DNA of 35,113 nucleotides from Clostridiales bacterium UBA6388 (GCA_002437575.1 DJQK01000023.1:1-35113); one strand, 5' to 3'; counted from the first letter of the stretch, positions 18,237-26,691 are shown. Notes: generated from the letters alone by a model not told the origin. Numbers and translations: made by a program.

Positions 18237-18779
18237 GAACTTCACCATCTGCACCTCGTCGCGATATGTGCCGTCCTTGAGCAAGAACGCGTGCGGGATG
18301 CAGCCCATTTCCTGAAAACCGAGCTTTCGGTAAAGTCCACGTGCGCGTTCATTGTCCGCGAACACGCCGAGCTCGACTTGGGTAAAGCCGTTTTCCTTCG
18401 CCTGTTCGAGCGCCTTCGCGATCAAAATCGTCCCGAGGCCGAGGCCCCACGCTTTTTTCTTGATGGAAATGCCGAGGCTTGCCCGGTGGCGCAGTTTAAG
18501 GTGGTCCGAAATTTCATTCACGCTGCAATTTCCGACAAGCTCGCCGTCTAAAAACGCAGCCAGCATGAAGCTTCTCTCATCGTCCAGCATCGCCTGCAAG
18601 CGCTTCTGCGCGGCCTCCAGCGACTGGCTGCACTCTTCGGGGTACCGCACCATAAAGTGCGTCTCGCCGCTCGTCAGGCGCAGATACGCGTTCAGCTGCG
18701 CCGCGTCCGAAGGTTCCGGGCTTCGAAGGACAGCCGTCGTTCCGTCCTTGAGCGTCGCGGTAGTTTCCTGAATGACCAT
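18225..18779 (-). CDS. GNAT-family N-acetyltransferase
   Basis: A 184-residue acetyl-CoA-dependent acetyltransferase. Motif A with the acetyl-CoA loop is WGLGLGTILIAKAL (about 119-132), and motif B is NERARGLYRKLGF (about 151-163). The substrate cannot be told; the general shape (early arginine-rich strand, RSPEPSDAAQLNAYL) resembles the RimJ/RimL and small-molecule groups. I chose the ATG at 18779 with GGGGAG six bases upstream; the frame extends further but through the der terminator. It follows der in the same direction after a hairpin. Confidence 0.85.
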   Translation of the reverse strand: MVIQETTATLKDGTTAVLRSPEPSDAAQLNAYLRLTSGETHFMVRYPEECSQSLEAAQKRLQAMLDDERSFMLAAFLDGELVGNCSVNEISDHLKLRHRASLGISIKKKAWGLGLGTILIAKALEQAKENGFTQVELGVFADNERARGLYRKLGFQEMGCIPHAFLLKDGTYRDEVQMVKFLLD

Positions 18780-18795
18780 ACACGTCTCCCCTTTT

Positions 18796-18833
18796 GTAAA
18801 ATTCCCGGAAGAAGCCGCACTTCTCCCGGGAAT
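18796..18833 (-). terminator. Hairpin after der
   Basis: Read leftward: 14-bp near-perfect stem (18820-18833 with 18801-18814, one G-U), 5-base loop, then TTTT. The U-tract is short, so this may be a partial terminator that lets some transcripts continue into the acetyltransferase gene. Confidence 0.55.
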
Positions 18834-18837
18834 CTGT

Positions 18838-20169
18838 TTAGATTTCTTCCTTGTCACCCTTCTGGCGAATGGTGATCTTGATGGGCGTGCCGGTGAGGCC
18901 GAAGACGGCGCGGATCTGGTTTTCCAGATACCGCTGATACGAAAAATGGAACAGCCGCGCGTCGTTGCAGAAGATCACAAAGTGCGGCGGCTTCACGCCG
19001 ACCTGCGTCATATAGTAGATCTTGAGCCTGCGCCCCTTGTCCGTGGGCGGCTGGACTCTGGCCGTCGCGTCCTCGAGAATATTGTTGAGCATACCGGTCG
19101 TGATGCGCATGGAGTTCTGGTTCGACACGGCGTTGACCATCTCGAAGAGCTTGTCGACTCTCTGGCCCGTGAGCGCGGAGATGAACAGCACCGGCGCATA
19201 GGTCATGTAGCTGAGGTCTCTTCGGATATCGTCGGTCATCTTCTGCATGGTGTTCGTGTCCTTTTCGACCATGTCCCACTTGTTGACCACGATGATGCAC
19301 GCCTTGCCCGCCTCGTGGGCTAAGCCCGCGACCTTCGTGTCCTGCTCGGTGACGCCTTCGTTCGCGTCAATTAAGATCAGGCACACGTCCGCGCGTTCGA
19401 TCGCGGAAACGGAGCGCAGGTTCGAATATTTTTCCACCGCATCGTCGACTTTGGACTTCCGGCGCATACCGGCGGTGTCAATGAACAGATATTTGCCGAA
19501 CTCATTTTCAAAATAGCTGTCGATGGCGTCGCGCGTAGTGCCGGCGATATTCGAGACGATGACGCGTTCTTCGCCCAAAATGCGGTTGAGTAAGCTCGAT
19601 TTTCCGACGTTCGGCTTTCCGATGATGGCGACCTTGATGACGTCCTCGTCGTATTCTTCGTCGTCACTCTCCGGGAAATTTTCCACGCACGCGTCGAGAA
19701 TATCGCCCGTGCCGTGGCCGTGGACAGCCGAGACCTCGATGGGGTCTCCGAGGCCGAGCGAATAAAACTCATAAACGTCCGGGTTCACGCCGCCGGTGCG
19801 GTCGCACTTGTTGACGGACAGAACGATGGGCTTTCTGGATTTTTTGAGCATCGACGCGACCTCGCTGTCCGCCGCGGTCAGGCCCACGGTGACGTCGACC
19901 ACCATGATGATGACCGTCGCGGTCTCGATGGCGATCTCGGCCTGGCGGCGCATGAACTGGAGCATCTCGCTGTTCGTGCCGGGCTCGATGCCGCCGGTGT
20001 CAACGAGCGCGAAGCTCCGGCCGTTCCAGTCGCATTCGCCGTAAATGCGGTCGCGCGTGACGCCCGGCGTGTCCTCGACGATCGCCATGCGCTTGCCGGT
20101 GAGTTTATTGAAAAGCATCGATTTGCCGACATTTGGCCGGCCCACGATGGCTACGATCGGTTTTGCCAT
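18838..20169 (-). CDS. der: Ribosome biogenesis GTPase Der (EngA)
   Basis: Essential GTPase with two tandem G domains that helps mature the 50S subunit. It has 443 residues. First G domain: GRPNVGKS (10-17), DTPGVTRD, DTGG, NKCD. Second: GKPNVGKS (about 185-192), AGTTRD, DTAGMRRKSKV, NKWD. A KH-like domain follows, with the VGVKPPHFVIFCND stretch. GAGGGGG precedes the ATG. It lies downstream of rpmF, separated by 228 bp that hold a REP/MITE-like element. Confidence 0.98.
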   Translation of the reverse strand: MAKPIVAIVGRPNVGKSMLFNKLTGKRMAIVEDTPGVTRDRIYGECDWNGRSFALVDTGGIEPGTNSEMLQFMRRQAEIAIETATVIIMVVDVTVGLTAADSEVASMLKKSRKPIVLSVNKCDRTGGVNPDVYEFYSLGLGDPIEVSAVHGHGTGDILDACVENFPESDDEEYDEDVIKVAIIGKPNVGKSSLLNRILGEERVIVSNIAGTTRDAIDSYFENEFGKYLFIDTAGMRRKSKVDDAVEKYSNLRSVSAIERADVCLILIDANEGVTEQDTKVAGLAHEAGKACIIVVNKWDMVEKDTNTMQKMTDDIRRDLSYMTYAPVLFISALTGQRVDKLFEMVNAVSNQNSMRITTGMLNNILEDATARVQPPTDKGRRLKIYYMTQVGVKPPHFVIFCNDARLFHFSYQRYLENQIRAVFGLTGTPIKITIRQKGDKEEI

Positions 20170-20208
20170 ATGGTTTCCCCCTCTTCACAGGTTGTAGGGT
20201 TATCGGTT

Positions 20209-20313
20209 TGTAGGGGCGGACGACTCTGTCCGCCCTTCGGCAATCACGAATTTGCCGCAGATTTTCGCGTATCGAACGGTTTTCCGCGGGCGGACAGGGT
20301 CGTCCGCCCCTAC
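20209..20313. repeat. REP/MITE-like element, copy 1
   Basis: A 105-bp element bounded by inverted ends TGTAGGGGCGGACGAC... and ...GTCGTCCGCCCCTAC. Each end is itself a hairpin: GGGCGGAC-GACTCT-GTCCGCCC on the left and GGGCGGAC-AGGGTC-GTCCGCCC on the right. The core holds ACGAATTTGCCGCAGA followed by TTTTCGCGTATCG, which recurs inverted in the copy at 28277-28384. It lies between rpmF and der and fills most of that gap; the rest of 20170-20397 shows no gene. Confidence 0.85.
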
Positions 20314-20397
20314 GGGGTTTTCACCATCCATTTTCCGCGCAAAAGAAATAGAGGAAGGTTGTGCACAACCTCCCTCTCATTCTCGTATCGAGCGAAC

Positions 20398-20583
20398 TTA
20401 CTTGGCTTCAACAGAAATGACTTCACGGCCATTGTAATAGCCGCAAGCCTTACAGGCTCTGTGAGGCAGGCGGGGCTCGCCGCACTTCGGGCAAGCGACA
20501 ACGCCCGGGATCGCCAGTTTCCAGTGGGAGCTGCGTCTCTTATCTCTTCTCGCGCGGGATACTTTTCTCTTGGGTACTGCCAT
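20398..20583 (-). CDS. rpmF: 50S ribosomal protein L32
   Basis: A 61-residue protein starting MAVPKRKVSRARRDKRRSSH, the standard L32 N-terminus, with zinc-ribbon cysteines CPKC and CKAC. A full AAGGAGGTG lies six bases before the ATG at 20583. It follows the DUF177 gene after 42 bp, the conserved yceD-rpmF order. Confidence 0.97.
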   Translation of the reverse strand: MAVPKRKVSRARRDKRRSSHWKLAIPGVVACPKCGEPRLPHRACKACGYYNGREVISVEAK

Positions 20584-20625
20584 TTGGTACACCTCCTTGG
20601 TTGAAATGCCGCTTGGGCATATTGT

Positions 20626-21129
20626 CTACTTTTTGTCCAATAACTGCTGTAAGGCAGCAAAGCGGGGATCGGGTTCGGGCTTGCAATTGCAGGGCCCAAG
20701 GTTCAGGTTTGCTCCGCACCGGGAGCAGAGTCCTTTGCAATCTTCGCTGCACAGGAGTTTACTGTCCATGTTCAGCACAAAGGTGGTGGTCACGATGTCG
20801 TCGAGATCGGCGCAGTCGTCCGTGAGCTCGAACACCCAGGGGTCTTCGAAATCGTCGCTCTCGGGCTCGTTCGTCAGAACCGCGTGCATGGGATACCGCA
20901 CCTGCCTGTCGAACGCACACGCGCAGCGGTCGCACACGCCGTGAAGCGTCGTCCAGACCTCGCCGGTCAGCTCCAGAACGCCCGCGGTGTTTCGCACCTG
21001 TCCCTTTGCAAAAACAGGCTCCGTCACCGGCTTGCTTCCGCCGAACGTCATGTCGCTCAAATCGACGCTCGTCTCAAAGGGCAGCGTTTCGCCGGGTCTC
21101 GTCATCAGCTTGCGAAGTTCCAGCAGCAT
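20626..21129 (-). CDS. DUF177 family protein (YceD-like)
   Basis: A 167-residue protein of the DUF177/YceD family, nearly always directly before rpmF. Family features are the VCDRCACAFDRQVRYPM segment (about 84-100), the acidic middle and the C-terminal cysteine cluster C-x3-C, C-x2-C, C-x-C (about 128-150) ending EPDPRFAALQQLLDKK. Members are linked to 23S rRNA/ribosome assembly, but the mechanism is not settled. ATG at 21129 has GGAGG five bases upstream; a TTG four codons earlier is a weaker option. Confidence 0.9.
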   Translation of the reverse strand: MLLELRKLMTRPGETLPFETSVDLSDMTFGGSKPVTEPVFAKGQVRNTAGVLELTGEVWTTLHGVCDRCACAFDRQVRYPMHAVLTNEPESDDFEDPWVFELTDDCADLDDIVTTTFVLNMDSKLLCSEDCKGLCSRCGANLNLGPCNCKPEPDPRFAALQQLLDKK

Positions 21130-21161
21130 AGCGCCCTCCAATCCATAATCGTGCGATGGAT

Positions 21162-21190
21162 ATTATATCGAAAGACGGCCGGAAAGTCAA
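21162..21190 (-). promoter_or_regulatory. Promoter of the DUF177-rpmF unit
   Basis: Minus strand: -35 TTGACT (21185-21190), 17-bp spacer, perfect -10 TATAAT (21162-21167). It would drive DUF177, rpmF and, past the repeat element, der. Confidence 0.85.
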
Positions 21191-21243
21191 ATGCTTTTTC
21201 CAAAAAATTTTGCCTTTTTTCAAATTTCTTTTGCCCGCCTCGC

Positions 21244-21272
21244 TTTACACCTGCCCGCGCACATGATAAAAT
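21244..21272 (+). promoter_or_regulatory. Promoter of the pseudouridine synthase gene
   Basis: -35 TTTACA (21244-21249), 17-bp spacer, -10 TAAAAT (21267-21272) with extended TGA. It lies 54 bp from the divergent DUF177 promoter. Confidence 0.75.
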
Positions 21273-21317
21273 CAAGCCGATCAGGAATATGGCCTTTATA
21301 TTATAAGGAGAAACCCC

Positions 21318-22271
21318 ATGAAAGAACTTCCCATCGGCAAAAACGACGCGGGCCAGCGGCTCGACCGGTTCGTTTCCAAATCGGTCCCCCTGCTCCCGGC
21401 ATCGCTGCTTCAGAAATACATCCGGCTCAAAAGGATCAAGGTCAACGGCAAACGCGCCGAGCGCGACACGCGCCTGGAGTCGGGCGACACCGTCCAGCTC
21501 TATATCAACGACGAATTTTTTGACGTCCCAAAGCAGGAAAATGCGTACCTGACCGTGAGCGTGCCGAAGCTCAACATCGTCTACGAGGACGAACATATCC
21601 TGCTTGTTGACAAAAAGCCCGGCCAGGCCGTGCACCCCTACGACGGCTCGGAGTACGGAAAGACGCTGATCGATCACATTCAGGCGTATTTATACGCCAA
21701 ACGCGAATGGCGGCCCAGAGAAGAAAATTCCTTTACCCCGGCGCTTTGCAACCGCATCGACCGCAACACCGGCGGCATCGTCATCGCGGCCAAGACGGCC
21801 GAAGCGCTTCGCGTTCTCAACCAGAAGATCAAGGACCGCGAGATCGACAAGCGCTACCTCTGCATCGTCCGCGGCACGCCGAAGCCCGCCTGCGGAACGC
21901 TCGAGGGATATCTTTTCAAGGACGCCGCCAAAAACCGCGTGTATGTCACGAAAACGCCCCAGAAGGGTGCGAAGAGCTGCGCGACAAAGTATCAGGTGCT
22001 GAAGACGCAGAACGGCCTGTCGCTTGTCGAGTGCGAGCTCATTACGGGCAGGACGCACCAGATCCGCGCCCAGATGGCCGCCGCCGGCTGGCCGCTGCTC
22101 GGAGACGGCAAATACGGGAAGTTAGATAAGCAGTACGACCGCAAAATTCAGGCGCTGTATTCCTATAAACTCACCTTTCGGTTTACCACGGATTCTGGCG
22201 GACTTGCCTACCTGAACGAAAAAACCTTCCAGGTTTCGGATGTCGGCTTCGTCTCTGAATACTTTTCCTGA
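21318..22271 (+). CDS. RluA/RluD-family pseudouridine synthase
   Basis: Converts uridine to pseudouridine, probably in 23S rRNA. It has 317 residues: S4 RNA-binding domain (about 12-70) then the catalytic domain with the aspartate in NRIDRNTGG (D148; the family form is usually HRLDxxTSG) and the later ELITGRTHQIRAQMAAAGWPLLGD segment. RluC and RluD subtypes cannot be separated by eye. AAGGAG lies seven bases before the ATG. It is the first rightward gene of the long plus-strand stretch and is not linked to lspA, its common partner in Firmicutes. Confidence 0.9.
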   Translation: MKELPIGKNDAGQRLDRFVSKSVPLLPASLLQKYIRLKRIKVNGKRAERDTRLESGDTVQLYINDEFFDVPKQENAYLTVSVPKLNIVYEDEHILLVDKKPGQAVHPYDGSEYGKTLIDHIQAYLYAKREWRPREENSFTPALCNRIDRNTGGIVIAAKTAEALRVLNQKIKDREIDKRYLCIVRGTPKPACGTLEGYLFKDAAKNRVYVTKTPQKGAKSCATKYQVLKTQNGLSLVECELITGRTHQIRAQMAAAGWPLLGDGKYGKLDKQYDRKIQALYSYKLTFRFTTDSGGLAYLNEKTFQVSDVGFVSEYFS

Positions 22272-22322
22272 TGGCCAGCCCCTCTTTGCAAGAAATTTCG
22301 TCAGAATTTTTCGGAAATTTTA

Positions 22323-22351
22323 TTGACAAAGAGGGCCTTACCATATATATT
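22323..22351 (+). promoter_or_regulatory. potABCD promoter
   Basis: Consensus -35 TTGACA (22323-22328), 17-bp spacer, -10 TATATT (22346-22351). The 70-nt leader has a GGGAGGT at 22368-22374 without a usable ORF after it; the real potA start is further down. Confidence 0.85.
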
Positions 22352-22428
22352 TCTCTTAGTACGCGTCGGGAGGTACAGCCTGCGCGTATTTCCTATGCAA
22401 AAATATTGAATGAAACGGGGGATGATAA

Positions 22429-23559
22429 ATGTCCGAAAAGCTTATTCGCTTGTCGAATCTTTCCATGACATTTGAGGATGGCGAGACCATTCTCGACGGT
22501 ATCGATCTGTACATCAACAACAAAGAATTCCTCACATTGCTGGGTCCCAGTGGATGCGGAAAAACTACAACGCTACGAATTATCGGTGGTTTTCTGACGC
22601 CTACGTCCGGCGATGTGTTTTTTAATGGCCAGCGCATCAACGATGTGCCGTCCTATAAACGAAAGATCAACACGGTCTTCCAGCGATACGCGCTGTTTCC
22701 TCATCTGGACGTGTATGACAACATCGCCTTCGGCTTGAGGCTTGCCAAGCTCTCCGAGCAGGAAATTGACGAGCGCGTGACGGAAATGCTCGAGATCGTG
22801 AGCCTGAAGGGCTTCGAGAACCGCAAAGTCACGTCTCTTTCGGGCGGCCAGCAGCAGCGTGTCGCGATCGCAAGAGCGCTCGTGAACCGCCCGCAGGTGC
22901 TGCTCCTTGATGAGCCGCTGGGCGCGCTCGATCTGCGGCTTCGCAAGGATATGCAAAATGAGCTCAAGGACATCCAACAGCGCATGGGCATCACCTTTAT
23001 CTACGTCACGCACGATCAGGAAGAGGCGCTGACCATGTCCGACACCATCGTCGTCATGAACAAGGGCAAGATCCAGCAGATCGGCACGCCGCAGGATATC
23101 TACAACGAGCCCAAGAACGCCTTCGTCGCGGATTTCATCGGCGAGTCCAATATTTTAGACGGCGTGATGCTGGAGGATTATCAGGTCAAGTTCTTCGGCC
23201 GCAGGTTCCAGTGCGTGGACAAGGGCTTTGAGAAAAACGAGCCCGTCGACGTCGTCATCCGCCCCGAGGACATTGACATCGTTCCGCCCGAAGAGGGTCA
23301 CCTCTGCGGCACCGTCACGTCCGTCACCTTCAAGGGCGTGCACTACGACACCATCGTCGACTTCAAGGGCTTCAAATGGCTCATCCAGACGACGGACTTC
23401 TGCCCCGTCGACTCGTACATCGGCATTCGCCTGAACCCGGAGGATATCCACATCATGCACAAGAGCGAATACTCCGGTCTTTACGGCGATTATTCGTCCT
23501 ACAGCGCGGAATACGACGAGATCGCCGACGCGCAGGAGGAAGCCGAAGATGAAGAGTAA
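22429..23559 (+). CDS. potA: Spermidine/putrescine ABC transporter ATP-binding protein
   Basis: ATPase of the polyamine importer, 376 residues. Walker A GPSGCGKT (39-46), Q-loop region, signature LSGGQQQR (137-144), Walker B LLLDEP (158-163), switch H195 (VTHDQEEA). The C-terminal third is the regulatory TOBE-type domain (VVIRPEDIDIVPPEEG...). GGGGGAT precedes the start. It overlaps potB by 11 bp and begins the potABCD operon. Confidence 0.95.
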   Translation: MSEKLIRLSNLSMTFEDGETILDGIDLYINNKEFLTLLGPSGCGKTTTLRIIGGFLTPTSGDVFFNGQRINDVPSYKRKINTVFQRYALFPHLDVYDNIAFGLRLAKLSEQEIDERVTEMLEIVSLKGFENRKVTSLSGGQQQRVAIARALVNRPQVLLLDEPLGALDLRLRKDMQNELKDIQQRMGITFIYVTHDQEEALTMSDTIVVMNKGKIQQIGTPQDIYNEPKNAFVADFIGESNILDGVMLEDYQVKFFGRRFQCVDKGFEKNEPVDVVIRPEDIDIVPPEEGHLCGTVTSVTFKGVHYDTIVDFKGFKWLIQTTDFCPVDSYIGIRLNPEDIHIMHKSEYSGLYGDYSSYSAEYDEIADAQEEAEDEE

Positions 23560-24367
23560 GCTTCTTTCCGCACCGTATATCGTATGGATGGTCCTGTTTA
23601 CGCTCATCCCGCTTTGCATCGTGTTTTACTATGCGCTGACCGATTCCATCACCGGCGAGTTCACATTTGCGAATCTTGCTTCGATGGGAACGTATCTGCC
23701 CATTTTCCTGCGCTCGATCTGGCTGAGCCTGTTTGCATCTCTCATCTGCCTTCTCATCGGCTACCCGGTCGCGTATTTTATCGCGCAGTGCAGGCCGCTC
23801 ACGCAGCGGTTTCTGGAGATGCTCATCATGCTCCCGATGTGCATGAGCTTTCTGCTGCGCACGCTCGCGTGGGTCGCGATGCTGGAGGATACCGGCATCC
23901 TCAACAATTTCTTCCGCTCGATTGGCCTGTCTCCCCTGCCCCTCATCCGCTCGAACGGCGCGGTCATCCTCGGCATGGTCTATAACTACCTGCCGTACAT
24001 GATCCTGCCTTTGTACACGGTCATCATGAAGATCGACAATCGTCTGGTCGAGGCCGCTTTGGACCTCGGCTGTACGCCGAAGCAGGTCTTCACGAAGGTC
24101 GTCCTGCCCCTCTCAGGCCCCGGCATCCTCTCGGGCCTGACGATGGTCTTCGTCCCGGCGGTGTCCACGTTCTATATCTCCCAGAAGCTCGGCTCGACCG
24201 GCACGACGCTCATTGGCGACGTCATCGAGTCCCAGTTCAAGACCGCGTACAACCCGAATCTCGGCGCGGCGATGAGCCTGGTGCTGATGATTCTGATCTT
24301 CGTCTGCGTCGCGATCATGAACCGCTTCGGTGAGACCGATGAAGAGGAGGTCATGGCAAAGGTATGA
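23549..24367 (+). CDS. potB: Spermidine/putrescine ABC transporter permease PotB
   Basis: Inner-membrane permease of 272 residues with about six transmembrane helices, beginning SAPYIVWMVLFTLIPLCIVFYY. The EAA loop that contacts the ATPase reads EAALDLGCTPKQVFTKVVLPLSGPGI (about 168-193). Gene overlaps with both potA (11 bp) and potC (4 bp, ATGA) show tight coupling. Pairs with PotC. Confidence 0.94.
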   Translation: MKSKLLSAPYIVWMVLFTLIPLCIVFYYALTDSITGEFTFANLASMGTYLPIFLRSIWLSLFASLICLLIGYPVAYFIAQCRPLTQRFLEMLIMLPMCMSFLLRTLAWVAMLEDTGILNNFFRSIGLSPLPLIRSNGAVILGMVYNYLPYMILPLYTVIMKIDNRLVEAALDLGCTPKQVFTKVVLPLSGPGILSGLTMVFVPAVSTFYISQKLGSTGTTLIGDVIESQFKTAYNPNLGAAMSLVLMILIFVCVAIMNRFGETDEEEVMAKV

Positions 24368-25182
24368 AGCATTTTAACCGCACTGTGACCGTTCTGGTCT
24401 TCATCTTCCTCTATGTCCCGATGATCGTGCTGGCCGTGGCATCTTTTAACGAAGGCCTCGACATTGCGACCTTCAAGGGCTTCACGTTCCGGCAGTACGC
24501 CAACCTCTTCCGCGACGAGACGCTTCTGACGCTGCTCAGAAACTCGCTCATCATCGCCGTTTTGTCCAGCCTCATCGCCACGTTCTTCGGCACGATGGCG
24601 GCCGTCGGCATCCACTCGATGAAGGGTAAACTGCGCAGAGCCGTCATGACGCTCACGAACATTCCGATGACGAACCCCGATATCGTCACCGGCGTTGCGC
24701 TGGCGCTTCTGTTCGCCTTCACCGGCACGATGCTGAGAATCAACTCGATCCTCGGCTTCTGGACGCTTCTCATCGCGCACATTACCTTTAATCTTCCCTA
24801 CGTGATCCTCAACGTCATGCCGAAATTGCAGCAGATGGACCCCGATCTGGAAGAAGCCGCTTTGGATCTCGGCTGCACGCCGTTTCAGGCGTTTACGAAG
24901 GTCGTCATTCACGAGATCATGCCCGGTATTATTTCCGGCGCGCTGATGGCGTTTACGATGAGCCTCGACGATTTCGTCATCTCGTACTTTGTCACCGGCT
25001 CGAGCTTCATCACCCTTCCGGTCGAAATTTACAACTACACCAAAAAGCCCATCCAGCCGAAGATCTATGCGCTCTTTACGCTGATGTTCGCGGTGATCCT
25101 GGTTTTGATGGTGGTCATGAATCTTTTGCAGGCCAGAAGCGAAAAGCGCGTCCAGCACGGCGCGCAGAGGAGGGCTTCGTGA
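24364..25182 (+). CDS. potC: Spermidine/putrescine ABC transporter permease PotC
   Basis: Second permease, 272 residues, about six helices. The EAA loop is EEAALDLGCTPFQAFTKVVIHEIMPGI (about 160-185), nearly identical at its start to that of PotB, as expected for the pair. FTMSLDDFVISYFVTG follows, a typical PotC segment. The start overlaps the potB stop (ATGA) and its own stop overlaps potD. Confidence 0.94.
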   Translation: MKHFNRTVTVLVFIFLYVPMIVLAVASFNEGLDIATFKGFTFRQYANLFRDETLLTLLRNSLIIAVLSSLIATFFGTMAAVGIHSMKGKLRRAVMTLTNIPMTNPDIVTGVALALLFAFTGTMLRINSILGFWTLLIAHITFNLPYVILNVMPKLQQMDPDLEEAALDLGCTPFQAFTKVVIHEIMPGIISGALMAFTMSLDDFVISYFVTGSSFITLPVEIYNYTKKPIQPKIYALFTLMFAVILVLMVVMNLLQARSEKRVQHGAQRRAS

Positions 25183-26378
25183 TGAAAAAAAGACTGCTTT
25201 CTTCCCTTCTGATCGCGCTCATCCTCGTGAGCCTTCTTCCCACGACGGCCTTCGCCGCCAAAAACGAGATCACGGTCTACAACTGGGGCCAGTACATCTC
25301 CGACGGCACGGACGAGAGCATGGACGTTATCAAGGAATTCGAGGAAGAGACCGGCATCAAGGTCAACTATCTGACGTTCGATTCCAACGAGTCGATGTAT
25401 ACCAAGCTCAAAACCGGCGGCACGTCGTATGACATCATCATCCCCTCGGACTACATGATCGCAAAGCTCATCTCTGAGGATATGCTCGAGCCCATCGACT
25501 TTGCCAACGTCCCGAACTACGAGTATATTGACGAAGCGTTCCGGAACCAGGCCTATGACCCGGAGAACCAATACTCCGTCCCCTACACCTGGGGCACGGT
25601 GGGCCTCATTTACAACACAAAGTATATCTCCGAAGAGGACGCGAAGAGCTGGAGCTGCCTGTGGAACAGCAAGTACGCGGGCAAGCTTCTCATGTTCGAT
25701 AACCCGCGCGACGCGTTCGCCATTGCCGAGTCGATGCTGGGCTACAGCTTCAACACCGAAGACACGCAGGAGCTCAAAAATGCGGCCGACCTTCTTGCCA
25801 GGCAGAAGCCCGTTTTGCAGGCCTACGTCATGGACCAGATCTTTGACAAGTTAGAGCGCGGCGAGGCGTGGGCAGCCCCCTACTACGCGGGAGACTATCT
25901 GACGATGGTCGAGGAAAACCCCGATCTTGCCTTCAGCTTCCCCGAAGAGGGCTTCAACATCTTCATTGACGCCATGTGCATCCCGAAGGGCTGCCAGAAC
26001 AAGGAAGGCGCGGAGGCGTTCATCAACTTCCTGTGCCGGCCGGACGTGTCCGCCGCGAACCTCGATTACATCGGCTACTCCACGCCTGAGACCGCCGCGA
26101 AGGAATACATGGATGAAGATGTTATTTCAAATCCCGTGTCCTATCCGGACGAGGAAACGCTTTCCAGAAGCGAATCGTTCGCCGAGCTTGGCATTGAGGC
26201 CACGCAGACGATGAACGATCTGTGGCTGTCGGTCAAAACCGAGGGTGCAAACACGACGCTCTATCTTGTGCTGACGCTTGCCGCCATCGCCGCAGTCATC
26301 GCGTTCTTTGTCATCTCCGCCGCTCTGACACGGCGCAGAAAAGCACGACGCTGCCGCAAATGGCACGGAGCTGAATGA
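25182..26378 (+). CDS. potD: Polyamine-binding protein PotD with C-terminal membrane anchor
   Basis: Substrate-binding protein of the importer, 398 residues. An N-terminal Sec signal ends at AFA-AK (about residue 25), with no lipobox cysteine. The mature part has the PotD pattern YNWGQYISDG, SYDIIIPSDYMI and VPYTWGTVGLIYN. Residues 359-382 form a hydrophobic helix followed by TRRRKARRCRKWHGAE, a typical stop-transfer tail. So the protein is probably held by a C-terminal transmembrane anchor in place of the usual lipid. ATG at 25182 (TGATG overlap with potC) has GGAGG eight bases upstream; a GTG one codon earlier is the alternative. Confidence 0.93.
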   Translation: MKKRLLSSLLIALILVSLLPTTAFAAKNEITVYNWGQYISDGTDESMDVIKEFEEETGIKVNYLTFDSNESMYTKLKTGGTSYDIIIPSDYMIAKLISEDMLEPIDFANVPNYEYIDEAFRNQAYDPENQYSVPYTWGTVGLIYNTKYISEEDAKSWSCLWNSKYAGKLLMFDNPRDAFAIAESMLGYSFNTEDTQELKNAADLLARQKPVLQAYVMDQIFDKLERGEAWAAPYYAGDYLTMVEENPDLAFSFPEEGFNIFIDAMCIPKGCQNKEGAEAFINFLCRPDVSAANLDYIGYSTPETAAKEYMDEDVISNPVSYPDEETLSRSESFAELGIEATQTMNDLWLSVKTEGANTTLYLVLTLAAIAAVIAFFVISAALTRRRKARRCRKWHGAE

Positions 26379-26386
26379 AAATGAAA

Positions 26387-26418
26387 CCGCGGCATGGTGC
26401 TCCCCTGCCGCGGCTTTT
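26387..26418 (+). terminator. potABCD terminator
   Basis: Stem CCGCGGCA (26387-26394) with TGCCGCGG (26406-26413), 11-base loop, then CTTTT. It follows potD by 8 bases. Confidence 0.75.
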
Positions 26419-26457
26419 CTGTTCAAAAAGAAAATGGAGAATTCCCGAAAAAAATGC

Positions 26458-26486
26458 TTGCATTTTCATTCGCAGTGTGCTATTAT
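26458..26486 (+). promoter_or_regulatory. tRNA-Arg promoter
   Basis: -35 TTGCAT (26458-26463), 17-bp spacer, -10 TATTAT (26481-26486) with extended TGC: the same elements as the rpmB promoter. Confidence 0.7.
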
Positions 26487-26513
26487 ACTGGAGCGCTGAT
26501 GAAAGCGCGGTAT

Positions 26514-26590
26514 GCGCCGGTAGCTCAGTTGGATAGAGTGACTGGCTACGAACCAGTAGGTCGGGGGTTCGAGTCCCTTCCGGCGTACCA
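26514..26590 (+). tRNA. tRNA-Arg (anticodon ACG)
   Basis: A 77-nt cloverleaf with encoded CCA. Acceptor GCGCCGG pairs with CCGGCGT (first pair G-U). D-arm GCTC...GAGT, anticodon stem CTGG/CCAG with loop CTACGAA (anticodon ACG, presumably edited to ICG), T-arm GGGGG-TTCGAGT-CCCTT region. It reads the CGN codons frequent in this genome. Confidence 0.96.
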
Positions 26591-26630
26591 AAACCCCGCA
26601 AGAGAAATCTTGCGGGGTTTTGTTTTTTTT
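26590..26630 (+). terminator. tRNA-Arg terminator
   Basis: A 14-bp perfect stem (26590-26603 with 26608-26621), GAAA loop, then G and TTTTTTTT. It begins at the last base of the tRNA. Confidence 0.92.
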
Positions 26631-26691
26631 CACCTTTCCGTTCCCCCATCTCGAACGCAGCCCGGCCTTTCCGCAAGTTGCTCAAAATTCC

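Noticed and set aside
20191..20320. Repeated GTAGGG/GGGGCGG units as a CRISPR array
   Set aside because: There are only two inverted units with hairpin symmetry, no regular spacers and no cas genes.
22352..22428. Leader peptide in the potA leader
   Set aside because: GGGAGGT at 22368-22374 is followed only by a four-codon ORF at poor spacing.
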